NCBI GenBank assembly: GCA_022071965.1
Contig: JAJVIQ010000017.1
Location: 1-64,000 of the forward strand
DNA: 64,000 bases
Source: Gammaproteobacteria bacterium
GTDB lineage: Bacteria; Pseudomonadota; Gammaproteobacteria; JAJPIJ01
Reading direction: 5' to 3'
Under the pieces are notes generated by a model that was not told the origin of the DNA, searched no databases, and saw nothing but the letters and a program-made list of their open reading frames with translations. Positions 58,057-64,000 of this stretch are shown here, one piece after another. Within the stretch, counting starts at the first letter, position 1. Each line of letters begins with the position of its first letter. The position numbers and the translations under genes are program-made.

Positions 58057-58064
58057 GCATACAG
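58047..58064 (-). promoter_or_regulatory. LexA (SOS) box at the intI 5' end
   Basis: TACTGTACATGCATACAG, a CTG-N10-CAG palindrome very close to the LexA consensus. On the minus strand it overlaps a possible -10 (TATGCA, 58056-58061), with TTGGCA (58079-58084) 17 bases upstream as -35. SOS control of intI is established in other integrons. Here it has outlived the enzyme it controlled. Confidence 0.85.
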
Positions 58065-58178
58065 CCTAGTGCAGGATTTGCCAATGGACAAGGCAGCCTG
58101 GCGCCAAGTCCGGCAGCTATTTTATCCGTCACGCGCCATTTTATTCCCTATTTCGATGTCCTCTAAATCACGTTAGAC
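58065..58178 (+). other. Probable attI region and first cassette junction
   Basis: The stretch between intI and the first cassette ends in GTTAGAC at 58172-58178, a perfect match to the integron core GTTRRRY, where recombination occurs between G and TT. The position (upstream of intI, facing the cassettes) is that of attI. The rest of attI is not conserved between integron classes and cannot be verified from sequence alone. Confidence 0.65.
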
Positions 58179-58183
58179 CTCAA

Positions 58184-58483
58184 GTGAGCGCTGTGCCATA
58201 CGGCTCTAAGATCGTTCTCCATTGCCCATCGGGTGTTCGGAAAGGATTGCCTAGCCTTGTCGAGGCCTTCATCGCGGACGGTGTCAGGTACGTAGGTGTC
58301 GTTGGCCCGGAGGCTTCACTCACTGAGGATCTAATCGACGAATACGTAGTCGGAGACGGTAGCGATGACTCGCGGTACATTCTCACCGCCAACCACCAAG
58401 GCAAGTCGCTTGAAGAAGCTCTGGAGTTCGCACGCAGCCTGACGGGCGGGTACGAAGGAGGGGTGCAACTTGTTGAGGTCTAA
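58184..58483 (+). CDS. Gene cassette 1, hypothetical protein
   Basis: 99 residues, GTG start only six bases after the attI-type core GTTAGAC, as expected for a cassette ORF. The protein (VPYGSKIVLHCPSGVRKGLP, SLTEDLIDEYVVGDGSDDSR) is soluble, without a signal peptide; I recognise no family. Its stop TAA lies inside the attC left core GTCTAAC. Base composition is lower in GC than the flanking chromosomal genes, also typical of cassettes. Confidence 0.75.
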   Translation: MSAVPYGSKIVLHCPSGVRKGLPSLVEAFIADGVRYVGVVGPEASLTEDLIDEYVVGDGSDDSRYILTANHQGKSLEEALEFARSLTGGYEGGVQLVEV

Positions 58484-58500
58484 CACCTCGCTGGTTCAGG
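58478..58500 (+). repeat. Left end of a truncated attC site
   Basis: GTCTAAC (58478-58484) fits the core RYYYAAC, and its complement GTTAGAC equals the junction at 58172-58178, as expected for the attC belonging to cassette 1. Only the left half is present; no partner GTTAGAC or palindromic arm follows before the next cassette fragment. A deletion probably removed the right half. Confidence 0.6.
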
Positions 58501-58655
58501 AAGCTCAAGGCGCTGAGGCCTTCACCCTTGATGAGTGCATCTTCAAGCCGTTATTGGACGGTCCTTTTGCTGGCGAAGACGGTCGCGACGTCGCACGGGA
58601 CGCGATCTCGTGGTGGGAGGGCCAGTTGTCGGAGATCACGAGCACAAGAACATGA
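58501..58655 (+). pseudogene. 3' remnant of gene cassette 2
   Basis: An open frame ending 12 bases before a complete attC. It reads FTLDECIFKPLLDGPFAGED, then WWEGQLSEITSTRT and stop. There is no start codon in a sensible place (the frame opens inside cassette 1), so only the end of a second cassette gene survives, fused to the truncated attC of cassette 1. No family recognised. Confidence 0.5.
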
Positions 58656-58667
58656 CGCTGGCACGGC

Positions 58668-58717
58668 GCATAACAACCGGTTGCAGCGGACGGAGCAGTT
58701 GAACCGGAGCGTTAGGC
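58668..58717 (+). repeat. attC site, complete but short
   Basis: Left core GCATAAC (one mismatch to GCCTAAC), inner arms CCGGTT (58677-58682) and AACCGG (58702-58707), right core GTTAGGC (58711-58717). The GTTGCAGCGGAC-like wording is typical of attC sites. At 50 bases it is shorter than the usual minimum of about 57-60, as if the terminal loop had been trimmed. Confidence 0.75.
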
Positions 58718-58748
58718 GTCGCGAATTCAACCCACCGTCTCCGCTACT

Positions 58749-59141
58749 ATGAAACGTACGCTCATCAGTTCAGGTTCGTCTTTCGAGCAAGAGATCGGCT
58801 ACTCCAGAGCCGTAGTTCAAGGCGACTGGGTTTTCGTTTCGGGCACAACGGGCTTCGACTACTCGACGATGACTATCGCTGATGGAGTCCTGGCGCAGAC
58901 AGAGCAATGCTTGAAGAACATCGAAGCCGCGTTGCTCCAGGCCGGTTCCAGCCTCAAAGATGTGGTTCGCGTGACCTACGTGCTCGCGGATGGGAAGGAA
59001 TTCCCGGAGTGCTGGCCCGTGCTGCGCAAGTACTTCGGCGAGGTACGCCCCGCGGCGATGATGATCTCGGCAAGCCTCATGGACCCACGGATGCGCATCG
59101 AAATCGAGGCCACGGCGCTCAAGCAAGGAGAGCAGCTGTAG
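58749..59141 (+). CDS. RidA family protein, gene cassette 3
   Basis: 130 residues, YjgF/YER057c/UK114 fold: EIGYSRAVVQGDWVFVSGTT, NIEAALLQAGSSLKDVVRVT and RIEIEATAL. Canonical RidA uses an Arg (PARS-type motif) to deaminate imines; the aligned position here reads RPAA, so this is a Rid subtype lacking that Arg and probably not an enamine deaminase. The ATG is 31 bases after the right core of one attC, and the stop is 13 bases before the left core of the next, so it occupies a cassette. Confidence 0.88.
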   Translation: MKRTLISSGSSFEQEIGYSRAVVQGDWVFVSGTTGFDYSTMTIADGVLAQTEQCLKNIEAALLQAGSSLKDVVRVTYVLADGKEFPECWPVLRKYFGEVRPAAMMISASLMDPRMRIEIEATALKQGEQL

Positions 59142-59154
59142 TGGAAATAGTGAC

Positions 59155-59232
59155 GCCTAACCCGTCGTTGCACCCGACGTCCGCCAGCCGGCTTCGCCGT
59201 CTGTCGCCCTCGGGTGCACTCCAACGCTGAAG
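59155..59232 (+). repeat. attC site with decayed right core
   Basis: Left core GCCTAAC (59155-59161), arms CGTTG and CACCCGA (59166-59177) pairing with TCGGGTG (59210-59216) and CAACG (59222-59226), and a GC-rich loop. The right core should be GTTRRRY but reads GCTGAAG, two mismatches including the T needed beside the cleavage point. So the site is recognisable but probably no longer recombines. Confidence 0.7.
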
Positions 59233-59244
59233 GATCCCCGAAGA

Positions 59245-59542
59245 CCGCCGTATCGATTCCGGACCGGGTTGTTCAGGCTGCCGAGAAACTCGCGGCCCGG
59301 CTGGGAGTCTCGCGCAGCGAACTGTACGCCCGAGGCTGCTGCCGATGGAGTTCGAATTCAAAGAAAGGGATCATTTTGAGTGCATGGCACGCGACGCCGG
59401 ATTCCATATCCTCGACCTGTATGGTAATTATGATCGCTCCGCGTTCGATGCGGGCCGCGGTCCGGTGATGATCTGGGTGCTGCAGAAGGCGGATGCCCGA
59501 CACCCGGCCGCCGCGGGCGCACCACCGGCGCCGCACCGCTGA
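59245..59542 (+). pseudogene. Antitoxin fragment joined to a methyltransferase tail
   Basis: Right after the third attC, frame PKTAVSIPDRVVQAAEKLAA plus RLGVSRSELYAR is the start of a ribbon-helix-helix antitoxin; its ATG is missing (CCG instead), and the frame then leaves the family at 59335. From 59345, in another frame, MEFEFKERDHFECMARDAGF and LDLYGNYDRSAFDAGRGPVM followed by IWVLQKA form the C-terminal end of a class I SAM methyltransferase. Neither part is complete. A deletion fused the two. Confidence 0.65.
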
Positions 59543-59586
59543 GCTGGGCGTGGGCGCTCGATGAATCCTACCCGACAAGGGAGATC

Positions 59587-60141
59587 ATGATGAGCAGTTA
59601 CCGTATCGCGGTCGTGGTCGGCAGTCTTCGCAAGGATTCGTTCAATCGCAAGCTCGCTACCGGCATTGAGAAACTGGCGCCTCCCGGGTTCTCGTTCGGA
59701 CAGGTTCGGATCGACGACCTGCCTCTCTACAACCAGGACGATGACGCGCACCAGGCGGATTCCGTCAAACGAATGAAGGCGGAAATCGCGGCTGCGCAGG
59801 GCCTTCTGTTCGTCACGCCGGAATACAACCGCTCGATGCCGGGCGTGCTCAAGAACGCGATAGATCACGCCTCGCGCCCCTATGACCAGAACGCCTGGGC
59901 GGGCAAGCCCGCCGGGGTGCTGGGGGTCTCGATCGGCGTTATCGGTACAGCCATGGCGCAACAGCATTTGCGCAATGTTCTCGCTTATCTGGATGTGCCC
60001 ACGCTTGGCCAACCTGAGGCCTTCATTCAGGCAAAGGATGGGTTGTTCGATGAAAATGGACATATTGGAACAGCCAGCAGGCCATTCCTTCAGAATTGGA
60101 TGGACCAGTATGTTGCCTGGGTGGCGAAGCACGCCGGCTGA
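59587..60141 (+). CDS. NADPH-dependent FMN reductase (ChrR/YieF-like)
   Basis: 184 residues, flavodoxin-like fold. The FMN phosphate loop is VVGSLRKDSFNRKLA (residues about 10-24), and PEYNRSMPGVLKNAID (about 78-93) is the family signature. GKPAGVLGVSIGVIGTAMAQ is also conserved. Members reduce FMN, quinones or chromate. A GGGAGA box precedes two adjacent ATGs. It is a single gene; it lies past the last recognisable attC, so cassette origin cannot be claimed. Confidence 0.9.
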   Translation: MMSSYRIAVVVGSLRKDSFNRKLATGIEKLAPPGFSFGQVRIDDLPLYNQDDDAHQADSVKRMKAEIAAAQGLLFVTPEYNRSMPGVLKNAIDHASRPYDQNAWAGKPAGVLGVSIGVIGTAMAQQHLRNVLAYLDVPTLGQPEAFIQAKDGLFDENGHIGTASRPFLQNWMDQYVAWVAKHAG

Positions 60142-60255
60142 TGCCTGTTTGCGCTTCCATGGACGCGGACGTCATCGCCCCGGCGGATCGGATTCGACAA
60201 GTCATTCGAGCGGACGGTGCGGTGCGCCGCCGCCTGGCTCCGGTGTCAGGCAACC

Positions 60256-60792
60256 ATGTCGACCAGGCTGCTTGAAAGATTGATGTTCGCGCAAGGCGGG
60301 CTGTGTTTCTTCTGCCGGGCGCCGCTGTCCCCGGGCGAGGCGAGCGTCGAGCATCTCGTCGCAACTGCCAATGGCGGCAACAACCACGACGACAACTGTG
60401 TCGTCTGCTGCAAGACCCTGAACGCACTGCTCGGAAGCATGTCGCTGAAGGAGAAGATCCGGGTCATCCTGAATCAGCGAGGCGAGTTCGAATGCCCGAA
60501 TCGGAAGGGACCGCACAAGTCAATCACGGCCCCGGCCGCGAGTCGCGCCGCGGTATCGCACGCGTCGAAGTCCGTGACCGAGAAACTCGCCCTGATCGTT
60601 GCCGATCTGAAAAAGCGGGGCACGGCCCGACCTCGCACCGTGAAGACGCTGAACAGCACGATCAGCGCGCTCTTCCAGAAGCAGCTGCCGGAAGCGGAGA
60701 TCTCATCGCTGATCGAGAAGCTATGCGCCCGGGGCGTCGTGACGATCAACGGCACCAAGGTGTCCTATGAGCTGCCGCCGAGGAATGCCTGA
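60256..60792 (+). CDS. HNH-like zinc-finger protein with C-terminal helical domain
   Basis: 178 residues from MSTRLLERLMFAQGG. The N-terminal half has CFFC (17-20), SVEHLVATANGGNNHDDN and CVVCC, which together form an HNH/ββα-metal-type zinc site. The C-terminal half (VTEKLALIVADLKKRGTARP, RTVKTLNSTISALFQKQLPE, then SYELP) resembles a small winged-helix domain. It may be a nuclease, but the canonical HNH acid/base residues cannot all be placed, so activity is uncertain. Confidence 0.7.
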   Translation: MSTRLLERLMFAQGGLCFFCRAPLSPGEASVEHLVATANGGNNHDDNCVVCCKTLNALLGSMSLKEKIRVILNQRGEFECPNRKGPHKSITAPAASRAAVSHASKSVTEKLALIVADLKKRGTARPRTVKTLNSTISALFQKQLPEAEISSLIEKLCARGVVTINGTKVSYELPPRNA

Positions 60793-60870
60793 GACGCGCT
60801 TCGACGCGATCCGCACCGGCAGGCTTCGCCCGTGTAGACCGCGCGGTCAATTGCAACGTCAGGGGGCTTG

Positions 60871-61224
60871 ATGATCACTCGCGATTTTGCAGACGAGTTT
60901 TCGAAACAGTGGATCGAGGCGTGGAACCGTCACGACCTCGATAGGGTCCTTTCGCACTACACGGACGACTTCGAGATGTCCTCGCCCTATATTGTAAAAA
61001 TTGCGGGTGAAGCATCCGGCACGCTGAAGGGCAAGCCGGCGATAGGCGCGTATTGGGGCAGCGCGCTGGAGAGGTTGCCTGCGCTCAGATTCGAACTGGT
61101 CGAGTCCCTGATCGGGATTGAGAGCATCACGCTTTACTATCGCGGTGCACGCGGTATCGCCGCGGAGGTATTCTTCTTCAACGCGCAGGGAAAAGTGTTC
61201 AAGGCCTGTGCTCATTACGCGTAA
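60871..61224 (+). CDS. SnoaL-like / NTF2-fold protein
   Basis: 117 residues, preceded by AGGGGG. FSKQWIEAWNRHDLDRVLSH and YTDDFEMSSPYI start an NTF2-like barrel, followed by LKGKPAIGAYWGSALERLP and GKVFKACAHYA. Such folds serve as small isomerases, hydrolases or binding proteins; the substrate is unknown. A TTG codon directly upstream is an alternative start. Confidence 0.8.
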   Translation: MITRDFADEFSKQWIEAWNRHDLDRVLSHYTDDFEMSSPYIVKIAGEASGTLKGKPAIGAYWGSALERLPALRFELVESLIGIESITLYYRGARGIAAEVFFFNAQGKVFKACAHYA

Positions 61225-61869
61225 ACATCCTTCCCCACTCGTTGGCGGCAGGTGCCCCTGGCGGGTCACGGCCGGCGCCCGGGCGCCGGGCCGCTTCGAG
61301 TATGACGAACTTGGATTGATCACCGGGTTGCAGGACTCTCTCTCGGGCGGGGGGGCCTTGTGGCGGCGCGACCATGAACCGTGGTCATGGTCCTTGGAGC
61401 GCGACGCCGAGAGGATTCGATCCGCTCCTCATCCGGCGTGGATCGCCGGCAAGTGGCTCGGGGTCGATCTCCGCCGGGTCGATCAATGGGTGATGATCAG
61501 CGCCGGCGGCCCCTGAGACCCGAACGTCAGACAGCCCCGGGGGGAGTGCGCCTGCAGGTGGTACCGGGCCGATCACCCCAATGAATACGACGTGCAGGGC
61601 CTTCTGCCCTCATGCCCGAATCGCGGGCTGCCTTTCGGGGAGGCCCAGGAACGCGTTTCCTGCCGGTGTCGCCACTGTTCACGCTGACCGTGTGCCCGGC
61701 GCGCGCAGAGCTCGCCGCGGGCGGGATTCACCGGCCTACGTCCGGCGTTCGTCGCGAACGTCGGGCGCCAACGGACGGACCGTGGGCTATCGGGTCCAAC
61801 GCGGCGGACGTTCGACATTTGTTCCGGTCTGCGGGACACTGATGCGCGGGTCACATACCCGGGATCGGT
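61225..61869. other. Long gap with one possible coding remnant
   Basis: 645 bases. From about 61294 to 61516 a plus-strand frame reads RFEYDELGLITGLQDSLSGG and WSWSLERDAERIRSAPHPAW, then AGKWLGVDLRRVDQWVMISA; it looks protein-like but has no start codon, and I recognise no family. It may be the 3' end of a decayed gene. The rest (61517-61869) shows nothing on either strand. Confidence 0.4.
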
Positions 61870-62670
61870 TTGCGAGTGGACGAATGGCCGCGCTATGAGG
61901 CTTTGGTTGCGAAGCGCTGGGAGTACTACCGCCCGCGTTTCGAGAGGTTCGCGCGCGGTGAGCGGCTGTCCTGGAACTGGGCGGCATTTGTGGCCACCCT
62001 GGCGTGGTTGCGCTACCGCAGGCTGTATGGGTGGTCGTGGGTCTATTTCTTCGTTTCGACACCGTTCCTGCTGGCCGTCTTTTTCGTGGGCGTTCTTGCC
62101 GGCGATTCATGCGAGCGAGCGCTTGACCCCACCCCGGGCCGGATTGTCGGCCTGACTGTCCTCACGCTGCTCTGCCTGGGATGGATCCTTCCGCCGCTTG
62201 TTGCTGATTATCTGTACTTCATGCACGTGCAAGCCTCCATCGGGAAGAACGCCGGAGGCACGCGCACTGGCGGGGCCGTGGGCGCCCTGGCGATGCAGGC
62301 ACTGGTGCTGATCGGATCTGCCGTCGCCGCGCCGGGCTACGCGGTCTATACGCACCGGGCCATGGTCGCGGAAGGTCTGCTGCTGGCAGGTGCCGCGAAG
62401 GTTGCAATACAGGAGTATCTGAGCGAGCACCAACGTCTGCCAGCACGGATCGATGAGGTGACCAAGGAAGTCTCGAACAGGCATGGGGACCGGCTCGTGG
62501 TCGAATCCGATGGAACCATCAAAGTGATCTTCGGGGACAGGAGCAGAAAACTGTCCGGTCACAGTGTGTCATTCGTTCCGGAGAAGAAGGATGGCCGAAT
62601 TGTCGATTGGGTTTGCGGCAGCAAGGATCTCCCTGACCGGTGCCTGCCAGCCGGCTGTCGTCAGTCTTGA
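61870..62670 (+). CDS. DUF2628-like membrane protein with C-terminal type IV pilin-like domain
   Basis: 266 residues, TTG start (GTG at 61876 also possible). Residues about 1-100 are DUF2628-like: a basic, aromatic N-terminus (YEALVAKRWEYYRPRFERFA) and two helices. From about residue 145 it resembles a type IV pilin without leader: hydrophobic ALVLIGSAVAAPGYAVYTHR, AMVAEGLLLAGAAKVAIQEY, and a C-terminal disulfide-type WVCGSKDLPDRCLPAGCR. No prepilin peptidase site is present. A fused pilin domain held by the membrane part is the simplest reading. Function unknown. Confidence 0.65.
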   Translation: MRVDEWPRYEALVAKRWEYYRPRFERFARGERLSWNWAAFVATLAWLRYRRLYGWSWVYFFVSTPFLLAVFFVGVLAGDSCERALDPTPGRIVGLTVLTLLCLGWILPPLVADYLYFMHVQASIGKNAGGTRTGGAVGALAMQALVLIGSAVAAPGYAVYTHRAMVAEGLLLAGAAKVAIQEYLSEHQRLPARIDEVTKEVSNRHGDRLVVESDGTIKVIFGDRSRKLSGHSVSFVPEKKDGRIVDWVCGSKDLPDRCLPAGCRQS

Positions 62671-63152
62671 TCGTCCCGGGAATGCATGCCGATTGCCTTG
62701 TGCCCGACCGCGCGTTCGAGCGGACCGCCCGCCTGCGGGGCAGACGGGCACACTGGCAACTCTGCCGCACGGGAGCGGCTCAACGTCAGGGCGCTTCCAT
62801 TACGGCTTACCGCTGACCGCCCTTCGAAAGAACAGCGGGAGCACGATCCAGGGATGCATGCGTTTGCGATGTCAGCTGCAATGAGCGGTGCATGTCCTAT
62901 GGCTGCTGGAACACTCCGAGGGGCTGCCGCCCGGACCAAAGTTCAAACCCCTGCAGACAGGCTTCGTGCCGATGATATCGTACGCGTTGATGACCCCTGC
63001 CCCCGTCAGTTCCGCCGTTCGGGCCCAGGCTGCCAGGAACCAGGCTGCCAGGAACCAGGCTGCCAGGAACCAGGCGGAGACCGCGATCGAATGTCGAAAG
63101 TCGGTTCCGGGCGCCCTCGTCCCGATCGTGAGCATCTGCGCCATCATTGCGT
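62671..63152. other. Gap with tandem repeat, no clear gene
   Basis: 482 bases. A 92-codon frame on the plus strand (62888-63166) and a 91-codon frame on the minus strand (62872-63147) cover the same bases; each translates the tandem repeat as a short peptide repeat, and neither matches a known family. I do not call either. Confidence 0.4.
63025..63075 (+). repeat. 15-bp tandem repeat, about 3.4 copies
   Basis: The unit CCAGGCTGCCAGGAA occurs three times without mismatch at 63025-63039, 63040-63054 and 63055-63069, followed by a partial fourth (CCAGGC). The unit length is a multiple of three, so copy-number change would not shift a reading frame. No spacer structure, so not CRISPR. Confidence 0.9.
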
Positions 63153-63641
63153 ATGAGCTTGTCTAACGCAGTTCGCGGCGTGGCGTTGCTCGAAGCAACC
63201 AAGGGAAGCCTGGTCATACTCGCCGGTTTCGGGCTGTTATCAATGATTCATCATGACGTCCAACGGGTCGCGGAGCGACTGGTCGCACATGCGCACCTCG
63301 ATCCGGCCGCCCACTATCCCCGGATCTTCGTTGACATGGCGAGTCAGCTGACCGACGGTCGCCTGTTGCTGCTTGCGGCCGGGGCCGCCGTCTACGCGAG
63401 CGCGCGGCTCATCGAGGCCTACGGGCTCTGGTTCGAGCGGCGCTGGGCCGAATGGCTCGCCGCGCTGAGCGGTGCCGTTTACGTCCCGTTCGAGCTTGTC
63501 GAGCTCTGGGATCGCACCACGTGGCTGAGCCTCGGGCTCCTGCTGATCAATGCGGCAGTCGTGGGAGTCATGGTATACAGCGTATTTCAGGCACGCTGCG
63601 GGGGTTTGGAAGCCGCGGTCCAGCTGCGGGGCCGAAGGTGA
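63153..63641 (+). CDS. DUF2127-like membrane protein
   Basis: 162 residues, starting MSLSNAVRGVALLEATKGSL. About four membrane helices (LVILAGFGLLSMIHHDV, LLLLAAGAAVYASARLIEAY, WLAALSGAVYVPFELVEL, WLSLGLLLINAAVVGVMVYS). The GVALLEATKG start and the RLIEAYGLWFERRWAEW loop are characteristic of DUF2127. Function unknown. A TTG two codons upstream is possible. Confidence 0.82.
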   Translation: MSLSNAVRGVALLEATKGSLVILAGFGLLSMIHHDVQRVAERLVAHAHLDPAAHYPRIFVDMASQLTDGRLLLLAAGAAVYASARLIEAYGLWFERRWAEWLAALSGAVYVPFELVELWDRTTWLSLGLLLINAAVVGVMVYSVFQARCGGLEAAVQLRGRR

Positions 63642-63822
63642 CGCGCGGCGGCAGCGTCGTCGGGGGGAGCGTTCAAGGCCCTCGTTCGCGCTGCCGTAGG
63701 CCCGAATACATCCGGGGATGGACGGTGAGCGCCGACAAGCCGTTCCATAGGCCGGCCTCGCGACGCTCGGCCGCCCCGGAACGCGGGCCTCGGACCGCGC
63801 TAGCGGCGCAACCGGAGCTACA
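63642..63822. other. Gap before the last ORF
   Basis: 181 bases, GC-rich, with no ORF or structure that I can support. It should carry the promoter of the ORF starting at 63823; no clear boxes seen. Confidence 0.35.
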
Positions 63823-64000
63823 ATGACCATGCCGGCGACTGCCAGGTTCCGCCTCCACGCCGAGAAGTCGGGCGGCTTTACCTCCAGCACGACATGCACG
63901 GTGGGAGACGTGCCTGGGCACGAGATCGCCCAACGCGTGTCCTCGCTCCATGTCACTAGCGATCACCCGGACTTCGACGGCTTTTTTACAACCAACTTCG
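63823..64000 (+). CDS. Hypothetical protein, cut by the window edge
   Basis: 59 codons open to the end of the window, starting MTMPATARFRLHAEKSGGFT, then CTVGDVPGHEIAQRVSSLHV and SDHPDFDGFF. The pattern (a beta-rich start, PGHE and HPDF) looks protein-like, but I recognise no family. The gene continues beyond the window. Confidence 0.4.
   Translation, partial: MTMPATARFRLHAEKSGGFTSSTTCTVGDVPGHEIAQRVSSLHVTSDHPDFDGFFTTNF

Noticed and set aside
58528-58752. 74-codon plus-strand ORF across the short attC
   Set aside because: It reads through the attC into the RidA start in another frame; basic, Arg/Ser-rich, no start signal.
63025-63075. CRISPR-like array
   Set aside because: The repeats are directly adjacent with no unique spacers, and the unit is only 15 bases; no cas gene is nearby.
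62888-63166. 92-codon plus-strand ORF containing the tandem repeat
   Set aside because: GTG start without a clear ribosome-binding site, overlap with the DUF2127 start, and an equally open frame on the other strand; no family recognised.
63161-63167. GTCTAAC, a possible attC left core near 63.16 kb
   Set aside because: It lies inside the DUF2127 coding start, no matching GTTAGAC or palindromic arm follows, and a seven-base match is expected by chance.

Overview
The window is a high-GC chromosomal segment of a gammaproteobacterium outside the Enterobacterales. Three things point there: the gatCAB block divergent from mreBCD-mrdA-mrdB-mltB-rlpA-dacA-dat, an RNF complex, and UPF0270 (YheU). Pinning the lineage more closely would need an rRNA or marker tree.

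Layout. 1-13,816: end of tuf, then the S10, spc and alpha ribosomal-protein operons through rplQ, with secY, rpmJ and rpoA. 13,888-14,619: SAM hydrolase family protein. 14,719-19,121: a secreted DUF3828-like protein, a small truncated secreted ORF and gatBAC on the minus strand. 19,295-29,139: the cell-shape and peptidoglycan cluster. 29,194-32,002: queD, a cobalamin riboswitch and a BtuB-type receptor. 32,042-38,927: ABC-2 exporter, double cyclic-nucleotide-binding protein, nspC, M48 protease pair, YheU and a DUF533 protein. 39,280-43,600: rnfABCDG without rnfE. 43,659-57,127: TPM/LemA genes, a DUF2868/DUF3482 GTPase pair, NlpC/P60, twin LEA-like proteins, two cytochromes c, an Ig-PQQ dehydrogenase, DUF2189 and a MASE1-GGDEF protein.

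57,238-59,542 is the most unusual part: the relic of a chromosomal integron. The minus-strand integrase is dead at every catalytic position: a stop codon at the box I arginine, an in-frame deletion removing the HxLRH box, and His in place of the nucleophilic Tyr. Yet a near-consensus LexA box still sits at its 5' end. Divergent from it are an attI-like junction, a first cassette whose stop codon lies inside the attC core, a truncated attC fused to the tail of a second cassette, a complete but very short attC, a RidA-family cassette, and a third attC with a decayed right core followed by the remains of an antitoxin gene joined to a methyltransferase tail.

59,587 to the end is an accessory tail: FMN reductase, zinc-finger/HNH-like protein, SnoaL-like protein, a DUF2628-type membrane protein ending in a type IV pilin-like domain, a 15-bp tandem repeat, a DUF2127-like membrane protein and an ORF cut by the window edge.

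How it fits together: the first half serves translation, protein export and cell elongation (MreBCD with PBP2/RodA builds wall; MltB, RlpA and DacA trim it; Dat makes D-amino acids). The middle adds B12 uptake and RNF electron transfer. The right end records integron decay.
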